Below the pieces are notes generated by a model. It ran no database searches. It saw only the letters and a program-made list of their open reading frames with translations, and was not told the DNA's origin. A stretch of 64,000 bases of DNA from Prolixibacter sp. NT017 (GTDB lineage: Bacteria; Bacteroidota; Bacteroidia; Bacteroidales; Prolixibacteraceae). The DNA is taken from NCBI RefSeq assembly GCF_009617875.1, contig NZ_BLAV01000001.1, forward strand, positions 4,526,001 to 4,590,000, given 5' to 3'. Position numbers and translations under genes: made by a program. Of this stretch, positions 1-7,320 are shown in pieces. Every line of letters starts with the position of its first letter. Positions within the stretch are counted from its first letter, which is position 1.

Positions 1-450
1 GCTTCCACCGATTTGGGCGGACTGCTGATTGATGGTTACGGCGACGGTATTTTGTTGTCGAATCAGGGAACCATTGGTTATAACGAGTTGAAGGATCTTT
101 CGTTCGGATTGTTGCAAGCCAGTCGTATGCGTGTAACCCGCACCGAATTTGTTTCCTGTCCAGGTTGTGGTAGGACCCTTTTCGAGCTTCAGGGTACCTT
201 ATCTGAAGTGAAAAAACATTTCCGTCATCTCAATCACTTGAAAATCGGTGTGATGGGGTGTGTTGTTAACGGGCCGGGCGAAATGGGCGATGTAGATTAC
301 GGCTACGTTGGTTCCGGCCCGGGTCATATCAACCTCTACAAAGGACAGAAGCTTGTGAAACGCCATGTGCCATCAGAAAAGGCTGTGGATGAGCTGAAAA
401 AGCTGATGATGGAAAATGGTGACTGGCATGAGCCTACGCTTTCCAGGTAG
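1..450 (+). CDS. ispG: 4-hydroxy-3-methylbut-2-enyl diphosphate synthase, C-terminal part (partial)
   Basis: Last 149 codons of IspG (GcpE), the cytoplasmic MEP-pathway enzyme that reductively opens methylerythritol cyclodiphosphate to HMBPP using a [4Fe-4S] cluster. The frame is open from base 1, so the start lies outside the window; an in-frame TTG at 13 is not the real start. Visible are the cluster motif CPGCGR, with two cysteines, and GCVVNGPGE, with the third cysteine and the conserved glutamate. These are the diagnostic end of the family. The part resembles the large bacteroidal/plant type, but the insert domain that would prove this lies upstream. The next gene is convergent and ends 23 bp downstream. 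Confidence 0.95.
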   Translation, partial: ASTDLGGLLIDGYGDGILLSNQGTIGYNELKDLSFGLLQASRMRVTRTEFVSCPGCGRTLFELQGTLSEVKKHFRHLNHLKIGVMGCVVNGPGEMGDVDYGYVGSGPGHINLYKGQKLVKRHVPSEKAVDELKKLMMENGDWHEPTLSR

Positions 451-473
451 AAAATTTACTCGAAAACTATTTT

Positions 474-1097
474 TTATTTGACGAGGAAATCCGGTAACGC
501 CTGGATCAGTGTTCCCGGTTCAATATGTAGTGCCTGAATTCCAAGCTCGGATGCTGCCTTGATATTTACTTCAGAATCGTCAATAAATAAAGTCTCTTCA
601 GGTACCAATTCGTGATTTTCCAGAACTTGTCTGAAAATATCAGGATCGGGTTTTCTCATCCCCATTTGATGTGAGTAATAATCTTGCTCAAATAATTCGG
701 AAAATACAAAGCCATATGCTGACTCAAAATCCTTGAAATATTGCTGACGATGGATTTCGTTGGTGTTGCTCAATAGGAAGATCCGGAACTGGCCCCGCAG
801 ACCTTGCAGATACTCAACGCGGTCGGCCGGAATATCCAAAATCATGGCACACCAGGCATCATCGATAGTGGAGTCGGGAATGTTCTGGTTGAGCAACCGG
901 CGCACATTATCCCTAAATTCTTCGGGCGACGAAGTCCCTTGCTCCAGCAGGTAAAACAAGTCATGATGATAGAACCATCCCCGTTCGCCCAATGGATTTT
1001 CCAGTCCCAGGGCGGCAAATGCTTCGACGGTTCGTTCCGGTGCGATATTCAGAATGACGCCGCCTAAATCGAAGATGATATTTTTGATGGTACTCAT
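474..1097 (-). CDS. HAD-superfamily (subfamily IA) phosphatase, YihX-like
   Basis: A 207-aa haloacid dehalogenase-type hydrolase, probably a cytoplasmic sugar-phosphate or nucleotide phosphatase. Motif I is FDLGGVI near residue 9; its Asp is the nucleophile, and the usual second Asp is Gly, as is common in YihX-like proteins. Motif II is LLSNTNE around residue 110, and motif IV is IDDSEVN around residue 170. The helical cap lies between residues 15 and 85. Length is normal for the family. ATG at 1097 is the only convincing start, and the N-terminus runs straight into motif I. The substrate cannot be told from sequence; alpha-glucose-1-phosphate is one option by analogy with YihX. It is convergent with ispG and divergent from the next gene. 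Confidence 0.85.
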   Translation of the reverse strand: MSTIKNIIFDLGGVILNIAPERTVEAFAALGLENPLGERGWFYHHDLFYLLEQGTSSPEEFRDNVRRLLNQNIPDSTIDDAWCAMILDIPADRVEYLQGLRGQFRIFLLSNTNEIHRQQYFKDFESAYGFVFSELFEQDYYSHQMGMRKPDPDIFRQVLENHELVPEETLFIDDSEVNIKAASELGIQALHIEPGTLIQALPDFLVK

Positions 1098-1214
1098 ATT
1101 GGGATGTTTTATGGCAAAAGAGCTTCCTGTAAAAAAGCGCCCGGTAAAGTTAGAATATTATCATGAAAGCATTTACTTTGTCTACATGATAACCTGACTT
1201 AAAAACTTTGAAAG

Positions 1215-2033
1215 ATGAGACGAACCGGGAACCTGTTTCAAAAAGCGACGAACCTTTCTGCCACTTTTGTTTTCCTTTTCCTGCTCTCAGGATGTTACCA
1301 ACCCAAGAAGGATTTTTACCGTTTTAACGGAGAAAATGCTTTGGAAATGCGTGCTCCAAGTGGTCAGATTAAATTGTTTTTCGAAGCTTTCCCGCAAAAA
1401 GGAATCTTATTCAGTATCAATTATAAAGGGAGAAATATTCTTGAGCCATCACGACTTGGACTGATAAACGTACAGAACAGACCTTTCTTGGCTCAACCTG
1501 AAATCGAAAAGGTGATTGGTCGTTCGTACCGCGAACAGCAAGCCGGCGAAGCAGCCGATGCGCACAATTATAATGAATTGGCCATCTACCTGCGAAGTAA
1601 AGAGGTTCCGGATAGGCGCATGAAGTTGCTGGTGCGGTTGTACGGGAATAACGTGATGGCGTTTCGTTACGAGGTGCTTTCCGGTTTATCGGAGAATATT
1701 GATATCAAGGGAGAATTGACGGAATTCATTCTTCCGAAAGGAAGACAGAATAATTTCTATAGTGGCCAATTGGGCGATAATCCCATTCAACCTGATACGC
1801 ATATCGATTTTCCTGTGTGGTTCAGTTCGCGTAATGCCTGGGTTCGGATCAGCGATATCGAAAAAGTACCGACTGCGTCACTACGAAAGACGGGAGATTT
1901 TACGCTCGATGTCATCAGTGAAACCGGGACCGTTATCAACTTTTTCCCGTTTCCTTTCCCTTGGCGGGAAATAACCATCGCCGATTCGAAAGAAACGATT
2001 ATGAACACCGAAATCCCTTTCTCACTGAAATAA
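1215..2033 (+). CDS. Lipoprotein consisting of a lone GH97 N-terminal domain
   Basis: A 272-aa protein with a lipoprotein signal ending in LLSGC (Cys27), so probably envelope-anchored. The mature part matches the beta-sandwich N-terminal domain of glycoside hydrolase family 97 (SusB type). Recognisable stretches are YNELAIYLR and MAFRYE in the middle and FPWREITIADS near the end. In GH97 enzymes this domain is followed by a catalytic TIM barrel of about 350 residues; here the stop comes right after the domain, and an unrelated gene starts 68 bp later. Catalysis is therefore not expected; carbohydrate binding or a structural role is a guess. The reading frame is clean, which argues against a recent truncation. 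Confidence 0.7.
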   Translation: MRRTGNLFQKATNLSATFVFLFLLSGCYQPKKDFYRFNGENALEMRAPSGQIKLFFEAFPQKGILFSINYKGRNILEPSRLGLINVQNRPFLAQPEIEKVIGRSYREQQAGEAADAHNYNELAIYLRSKEVPDRRMKLLVRLYGNNVMAFRYEVLSGLSENIDIKGELTEFILPKGRQNNFYSGQLGDNPIQPDTHIDFPVWFSSRNAWVRISDIEKVPTASLRKTGDFTLDVISETGTVINFFPFPFPWREITIADSKETIMNTEIPFSLK

Positions 2034-2101
2034 CCGGGGCTGTTAACTTATTTGGAGTTCCGGTCGTATGCTGTGAGAGATTAGACTGAAAAGGCAAGCA
2101 T

Positions 2102-3067
2102 ATGATTTGGGATAAATCTACGATACAGCTCCCCGATGGACGGATTGAAGAAGCTACGACGCCGCTTATTATTTCGGCCAGTCGTCGCACCGATATACCT
2201 GCCAATTACAGTGTCTGGTTCAAAAAGCGGTTAAAGGAAGGTTATGTGGGCTGGAAAAATCCCTACAATCAGAAGGTCAGTTATGTCTCCTTCGACAAAG
2301 CACGCCTGTTTGTATTCTGGAGTAAAAATCCAGCATCTTTTTTCCCGGTTCTTCCGGCACTCGACGAACGTCATCTCAATTACTATTTCCAGTTTACACT
2401 GAATGATTACGAGTTAGAGGGACTTGAGCCTTTCATGCCTCCATTGGCGAAACGAGTGGAAACTTTTCAGAGGTTATCTCTAAGAATTGGTCCGGAAAAA
2501 GTAGTCTGGCGGTTCGATCCGTTGTTTATTACCGGGGAACTCTCGCCGGAGAAGTTGATGCAAAGAGTGGAATCGTTGGCCAGTCAGTTGAGTGGTTATA
2601 CCCGAAAACTGGTGTTTAGCTTTGCCGATATTTCGGTTTACCGGAAAGTGGAGAGGAATTTGCGCAATGCCAGCATCGATTACTGCGAATTTACACCAGA
2701 GCTAATGAACGAAGCGGCGCAAATGCTGGAGATAATCGGGAAGAAATACAATCTGGAATTGCGTTCCTGTTGCGAGGCAATCGACCTGAGGGGGTATGGT
2801 ATTCAGCCAAACAAATGCATCGATGACGATTTAATCCGACAATTATTTTCAGGAGATCCGGAGCTGATGAATTTTATTGGCGGGCAGGAAACGCTATTTC
2901 CCGGTAAGGACAATAGTCGTTATCTGAAAATCAAAGATAAATCACAGCGTAATGATTGTGGCTGCATTGCCTCAAAGGATATCGGAGAATATGATACTTG
3001 TCCGTTGGGATGCACATATTGCTACGCCAACAGGGTACCGGGAAAAACTCATCCCATTGGCCGATAA
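2102..3067 (+). CDS. DUF1848 family protein with C-terminal Cys-rich, radical-SAM-like motif
   Basis: A 321-aa cytoplasmic protein of the DUF1848 family. The N-terminal half carries ISASRRTDIPA and VFWSKNP, typical of the family. The C-terminus carries CGCIASKDIGEYDTC followed by CPLGCTYCYAN, a C-x3-C-x2-C pattern like the [4Fe-4S] ligand set of radical SAM enzymes. In classical radical SAM proteins this motif sits at the N-terminus of the barrel, so the order is unusual. No biochemical function is known to me. It follows the GH97-like lipoprotein gene by 68 bp on the same strand and may be co-transcribed with it. It ends 3 bp from a convergent lipoprotein gene. Confidence 0.8.
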   Translation: MIWDKSTIQLPDGRIEEATTPLIISASRRTDIPANYSVWFKKRLKEGYVGWKNPYNQKVSYVSFDKARLFVFWSKNPASFFPVLPALDERHLNYYFQFTLNDYELEGLEPFMPPLAKRVETFQRLSLRIGPEKVVWRFDPLFITGELSPEKLMQRVESLASQLSGYTRKLVFSFADISVYRKVERNLRNASIDYCEFTPELMNEAAQMLEIIGKKYNLELRSCCEAIDLRGYGIQPNKCIDDDLIRQLFSGDPELMNFIGGQETLFPGKDNSRYLKIKDKSQRNDCGCIASKDIGEYDTCPLGCTYCYANRVPGKTHPIGR

Positions 3068-3070
3068 TTA

Positions 3071-3520
3071 TCAGGGAACAATCAGCGAATCTACTTTATC
3101 AATCAGGTAAACTTTTGTTTCGTCAGCCGATACTTTTACCTGGAATTTTCCCGAAAGGGCAAAAACAACCGTATCGCCGCGCGTGACGTTGACCAGTTGA
3201 TGGTACTGGGCTGAAAGCCCGTCGATAATGGCAAAGTTGTAGCTTTTCAGAATTTTTCCCGATTGATCCATCGATAATTTCCAGTAAGCATCTTTAGCGT
3301 AAGGCTCCAGTGAACCTCTGTATTCCGGGGCGTTTACCGCTTGGCAGTCGATGTTTACGGTAACGGGATGAATAGAGTCGGTGACGCTGTCGGGTTCGGT
3401 ATACGAAAAGTTGACTTCCGTTTGCGCAAAATATTCCGGGGTATTCTGTTTTTTACACGATACCATCAGCAACGTAAAGGTGGTTAGTAGAATAACCGGT
3501 ATATTCAGCTTGCTCTTCAT
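3071..3520 (-). CDS. Small hypothetical lipoprotein
   Basis: A 149-aa protein with a type II signal peptide (hydrophobic residues 7-20, lipobox MVSC, Cys22), so an envelope lipoprotein. The mature part is rich in Thr, Asp and aromatic residues and looks beta-stranded; no catalytic motif or named family is recognised. ATG at 3520 places the signal peptide correctly. Its stop lies 3 bp from the stop of the convergent DUF1848 gene, so the two transcripts probably overlap at their 3' ends. Upstream is a divergent ABC transporter operon. Confidence 0.65.
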   Translation of the reverse strand: MKSKLNIPVILLTTFTLLMVSCKKQNTPEYFAQTEVNFSYTEPDSVTDSIHPVTVNIDCQAVNAPEYRGSLEPYAKDAYWKLSMDQSGKILKSYNFAIIDGLSAQYHQLVNVTRGDTVVFALSGKFQVKVSADETKVYLIDKVDSLIVP

Positions 3521-3707
3521 ATTCGTATGGTTTGCTACAAAGTTAAAAGGGATTGGGAAAAGTCAGCGTTTTCAGGAAAAAATAAATATCAATGTTATTT
3601 ATGTTGATTTGGATAGGTTTGAATGGGGTAAGTTTTCCATTTCTTGCTGATTTTATCTGCAACAAAATTCTAACTTTAGATTCGATTATCTAAACTCACC
3701 TACGTCT

Positions 3708-4502
3708 ATGGAGTCTCAACATAATGTTATTGAAATCCGCGATCTCTACAAAAGCTTTTGGAGTGGGAGCTCGGAAAATGAGGTGCTCAAAGGCATCAAC
3801 CTCGATATAAAAAACGGAAATATTATTGGTTATATAGGTCCGAATGGAGCTGGTAAATCGACTACCGTGAAGATATTATGCGGCTTGATTGACGACTTTG
3901 AAGGCGATATCCGGATGATGGGAATGAACGTGCGCACCGATGCGATGGAGATAAAAAAGCGGATCGGTTATATTCCTGAAAATGCGTCGCTTTACGATTC
4001 GCTTACGCCGATGGAATTTCTTTCGTTTCTGGGTGAAATGCGTGGAATAGAACCGGGCCGGGTAACCGAAAGAGCGATGAATCTGTTACGCATTTTTGAG
4101 ATGCAAAAAAATGCCAACCAGCGCATTTCCATGTTTTCCAAGGGTATGCGGCAGAAGGTGCTGATTATTTCGGGAATGATTCACAACCCGGAAATCATCT
4201 TCCTGGATGAACCGCTCTCCGGTCTGGATGCCAATTCAGTCATCATGGTGAAGGAAGTATTGACGCAGTTGGCACGCGATGGCAAAACTATTTTCTACAG
4301 TTCACACCTGATGGACGTGGTGGAGAAAATTTCCGATCGCATCGTGTTGATTGATAAAGGAAACGTAATTGCCGACGGCACATTCGATGAGTTGAAAGCC
4401 CAGGCTAACGACGAATCGCTGGAAAAACTGTTTACACGACTGACCGGTTCTACCGGCCTTTCTGACAGAGCAGAGGAATTCATTCATTCTGTAGAAAAGT
4501 AG
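3708..4502 (+). CDS. ABC transporter ATP-binding protein
   Basis: A 264-aa ABC ATPase. It has Walker A GPNGAGKST (about residue 46), Q-loop region IGYIPENASLYDSLTP, signature MFSKGMRQKV, Walker B IIFLDEPLSGLD and the H-switch SSHLMD. The sequence belongs to the exporter class used for drugs, lipids or bacteriocins (CcmA-like). It is followed, with almost no gap, by a large membrane protein that should be its permease partner. Together they would form an ATP-driven exporter or a membrane-remodelling complex; the substrate is not deducible. A possible -7 element, TAACTTTA, lies at 3671-3678. Confidence 0.9.
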   Translation: MESQHNVIEIRDLYKSFWSGSSENEVLKGINLDIKNGNIIGYIGPNGAGKSTTVKILCGLIDDFEGDIRMMGMNVRTDAMEIKKRIGYIPENASLYDSLTPMEFLSFLGEMRGIEPGRVTERAMNLLRIFEMQKNANQRISMFSKGMRQKVLIISGMIHNPEIIFLDEPLSGLDANSVIMVKEVLTQLARDGKTIFYSSHLMDVVEKISDRIVLIDKGNVIADGTFDELKAQANDESLEKLFTRLTGSTGLSDRAEEFIHSVEK

Positions 4503-4508
4503 TTGGCT

Positions 4509-6173
4509 ATGGTTAAATTTATTGTTTCCCTCTTTTGGCCCTTCCGCAGACTGATTGAATGGACCGGCGTTGATTACGGGCAATTCATCACCATATTAAA
4601 GCTCAAGCTATTGATGGATAACCGCCGAAATACGGCCTTTTCATCCAAACGGGGCGGAGAAGCAAGGAATATGTTGCTGATGCAAAGCGGGTTGTATGCG
4701 TTATTTGGCGCAATTCTTACCGGTATGCTTCAAGTGATTCAGTCGGCATTTGTGTTTTATTTCGTCATTCACTCCATGGTGATGATTTTTACAGCGATGT
4801 TGATTATCTCGGAGTTCTATGCTATTCTGTTCGCCACTTCCGATAATAGTTTGATCCATTCGTTGCCGGTCAATGGGCAAACCGTCAATCTGGCCCGGAA
4901 TGCACACATCTTTGTCTATCTTTTTCTGCTGGGCTTTAGTTTGTCACTGATTCCCATGATTATGGGAGCCTTCCGGTTTGGTATCGTCACGCTGTTGGTT
5001 TATACCGGTTCGCTGGCGCTGAATGCGGCCTTTACTTTATTCCTGACGAATATTATGTATCTGGGAATTATGAAGCTGGCATCCGGCGAGAAACTCAAAA
5101 ACCTGATGATGTATTTTCAGGTGGCCATCGCCATTTTCTTTATGGCATTTTACCAGTACGGAATTCGTCTCATTGATAATACCGACGTTTTCAACATGTT
5201 TGTAACGATACATTGGTATACCTTCCTCTTACCACAATCGTGGTTTGCCGGAGCCATCGATGCGATTGCAACTTTTAACTGGGATTTGAACCACCTTATT
5301 TTTGTGGCGTTGACCATTGTTATGCCGTTGGCTGCTGCTATCATCACCAGTAAGTACCTGACGCCCCTTTTCAATAAAAAACTGACGGATTTGGAGCAAG
5401 GCGATCGCAGTGCTCCGGTTCGGAAAACCAGCAAGGTTAGTGGAAAATGGAGCCGCACGGCAGCAAAAATCTTCACGCGCAAAGCGGAAGAGCGAGCTTC
5501 GTTTACGGTGATGTGGAAGATGATTGGCCGGGAACGGCAGTTCAAGCTGATGTTGTTGCCTTCCATTGGCTATATACTGGTGCTGCTTCCGTTGATGTTT
5601 CAGGGGAAACACATGAGTTCGCTGGAGACGGGCAAAATGTATCTTGTTTTGTTGTATTTCCCGGTATTGATATCTGCAACATTGGCCAATGCTGTGTTGG
5701 TTGGCGAACAGAAGATGAGTGGTTGGATATTTCGTTCGAGCCCGATGAATTCGCCGGCCGAGTTGTTTAGAGGCATCATCAAAGCGGGATTTATTCGTTT
5801 CCTGCTTCCGGTGTACTTTATTGTGTCTGCTGTGGTTCTCTTCTTTTGGGGGCCGTCCAAAATCGATGATATCGTGATTGCGCTTCTCGCCAATTACTTA
5901 ATGACCATCATTATCTATTATTACCAGACGCCCAGGTTTCCATTCTCGATGGAAAAATCGGCTGTCCAGGGCGGTTCCAACGGAATACGGGTGATGCTCT
6001 CAATGCTTATTGTCGTATTTATTGCGTTACTGCATTGGGGCTTATTAAGTATGCCGTTTCATGTCAGCTTACTGCTTATCCCCTTGTATTTGACTTTGAT
6101 TTGGTATGTCGATTACAGGTGGGTGTACACTAGGATTACCTGGAAAGAGATTGATAAAAATACCCGGTATTAA
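4509..6173 (+). CDS. ABC transporter permease (membrane subunit)
   Basis: A polytopic membrane protein of about 554 aa, encoded 6 bp after the ATPase gene. Hydrophobic segments form two clusters: residues 60-270 (about six helices) and residues 345-550 (about six helices), separated by a basic cytoplasmic loop around residues 290-340. This fits a two-half ABC-2-like permease of the kind found beside CcmA-type ATPases. ATG at 4509 is preferred over an in-frame TTG at 4503 because it gives a normal start and avoids an almost zero intergenic gap. A strong terminator follows, so the ATPase and permease form a two-gene operon. Confidence 0.8.
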   Translation: MVKFIVSLFWPFRRLIEWTGVDYGQFITILKLKLLMDNRRNTAFSSKRGGEARNMLLMQSGLYALFGAILTGMLQVIQSAFVFYFVIHSMVMIFTAMLIISEFYAILFATSDNSLIHSLPVNGQTVNLARNAHIFVYLFLLGFSLSLIPMIMGAFRFGIVTLLVYTGSLALNAAFTLFLTNIMYLGIMKLASGEKLKNLMMYFQVAIAIFFMAFYQYGIRLIDNTDVFNMFVTIHWYTFLLPQSWFAGAIDAIATFNWDLNHLIFVALTIVMPLAAAIITSKYLTPLFNKKLTDLEQGDRSAPVRKTSKVSGKWSRTAAKIFTRKAEERASFTVMWKMIGRERQFKLMLLPSIGYILVLLPLMFQGKHMSSLETGKMYLVLLYFPVLISATLANAVLVGEQKMSGWIFRSSPMNSPAELFRGIIKAGFIRFLLPVYFIVSAVVLFFWGPSKIDDIVIALLANYLMTIIIYYYQTPRFPFSMEKSAVQGGSNGIRVMLSMLIVVFIALLHWGLLSMPFHVSLLLIPLYLTLIWYVDYRWVYTRITWKEIDKNTRY

Positions 6174-6178
6174 AATAG

Positions 6179-6227
6179 AAAGCGTTGAAACCAGTGTAGT
6201 AACCGTTTCAACGCTTTTCTTTTTTTG
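6179..6227 (+). terminator. Rho-independent terminator of the ABC operon
   Basis: A perfect 13-bp inverted repeat (arms 6179-6191 and 6205-6217, core AGCGTTGAAAC) with a 13-nt loop, followed by a T-rich tract. It lies 5 bp after the permease stop and just before a convergent gene. Confidence 0.85.
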
Positions 6228-6238
6228 TTAAATCAGCA

Positions 6239-6904
6239 TTAGGCCTCCTCAAAGCGAATAATGTTTTCGATGTAATGATTATCGTCTTCTTCACAAAGCA
6301 ACGGAACAAGTTCTGATAAGTCGTTGCACCAGTTCTTCAGCTTTTCAAGCTTGGCATTTAGCCGCAACAGCGATTTCGGAAAAACACCATCTTCGGTCAG
6401 CATGGCTGCCTGGAGGTTTTTCAGTTCATTTAGTTGTTGATAAAGCTGGTTAATTACTTCGTGTGTGTAACCAAATGGTTCGAGCGGTTTTCGCCACATC
6501 GGGTGTTCGAGAAGGGCCTCGTAGAATAGTGTCACAAAGTTTTGCCATCGGTCAATTCGTTCCGGAACCATTAGTCCCAAACGCAGTGCCTGCCAGTTAG
6601 CCAGATCCCGACGAAAAACGTACTGTGCGATTTTGCGGACCCGCCGAAAATGGAGGTCGGCAATTTCTTTCAATTCCAGGTAGGTCCGGATCATCTTGTC
6701 TTTTTCCTCCGACTCACTTCGTTGCTGTTTCAGCAATTCATCCACTTCTTCACAAAGAGCCAGTCCCTTTTGCAAATGAGCCTCATCGTACCCAAATGGC
6801 GCAAGACGGTTGCGAATGCACGTGACTTCGGTGGCATTTTTAATGATTTTCCGGTATCCATCCAGAATGGCTTCGTAACGGATGTCAATTTGTTTGTAAA
6901 TCAT
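6239..6904 (-). CDS. Conserved hypothetical, mostly helical protein
   Basis: A 221-aa protein that I do not recognise. It is predicted soluble and strongly helical, with many Leu, Glu and Lys heptad-like stretches (for example around residues 60-85 and 165-205). There is no signal peptide or catalytic motif. ATG at 6904 (MIYKQIDIR) is preferred over an upstream in-frame ATG at 7000 because a GGGGG purine run lies just before it and the upstream extension has no matching character. The adjacent upstream DNA is an IS200/IS605 remnant, so the gene may have arrived with, or been flanked by, mobile DNA. It is convergent with the ABC operon. Confidence 0.55.
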   Translation of the reverse strand: MIYKQIDIRYEAILDGYRKIIKNATEVTCIRNRLAPFGYDEAHLQKGLALCEEVDELLKQQRSESEEKDKMIRTYLELKEIADLHFRRVRKIAQYVFRRDLANWQALRLGLMVPERIDRWQNFVTLFYEALLEHPMWRKPLEPFGYTHEVINQLYQQLNELKNLQAAMLTEDGVFPKSLLRLNAKLEKLKNWCNDLSELVPLLCEEDDNHYIENIIRFEEA

Positions 6905-6941
6905 AAATTCCCCCCTGTTGAGTCTTGAGAATATACAAAAT

Positions 6942-7157
6942 TCAACATCCAATGGCAAATTTGCTGCGTTTGAGGAGTATTTTTTGAATTGTATCTTCAT
7001 CGATATAGTGAGCTACCGTATTAACGTAAAAACTCTTTGTCCAAAACTCACCACCCCAAAGTTTTTCCTTTATTTCTGGGTGAAGGTTTCTTTTTAAATG
7101 ATTGAATGAATCCTTAAAAACCACTGTAATCTGTTTGGGTCTTGAATATAGGAGCAC
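6942..7157 (-). pseudogene. IS200/IS605-type TnpA transposase remnant
   Basis: On the minus strand about 60 codons read as the C-terminal part of an IS200/IS605 (Y1/HUH) transposase. The stretch SFNHLKRNLHPEIKEKLWGG, then EFWTKSFYVNTV and IDEDTIQK, matches the family pattern of a fold segment, WGG-x-FW, an aromatic stretch and an IxxYI helix. The N-terminal half with the HUH motif is absent: upstream minus-strand DNA to 7300 shows no such motif. The end also departs from the family (QKILL rather than QKYIE). This is a decayed fragment, not an active element. It sits between the unknown protein gene and the PUL regulator. Confidence 0.65.
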
Positions 7158-7320
7158 TTTCTTTTATTATAACTAAAAGAACTACTACATAACAGTATGT
7201 TATAATGTGAATTAATTATTTTTGCAAGATGATTTAGGATGTATGGTTTAGGCATCTGTACTATATGAAAAACATCGAAATTTCTTAGCCCTATTATCAT
7301 GCATTTGTGGAGTTTGCGTT

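Noticed and set aside
7094..7300. 68-codon minus-strand frame upstream of the transposase remnant
   Set aside because: It shows no transposase N-terminal motif or other family and differs in frame; treated as noise.
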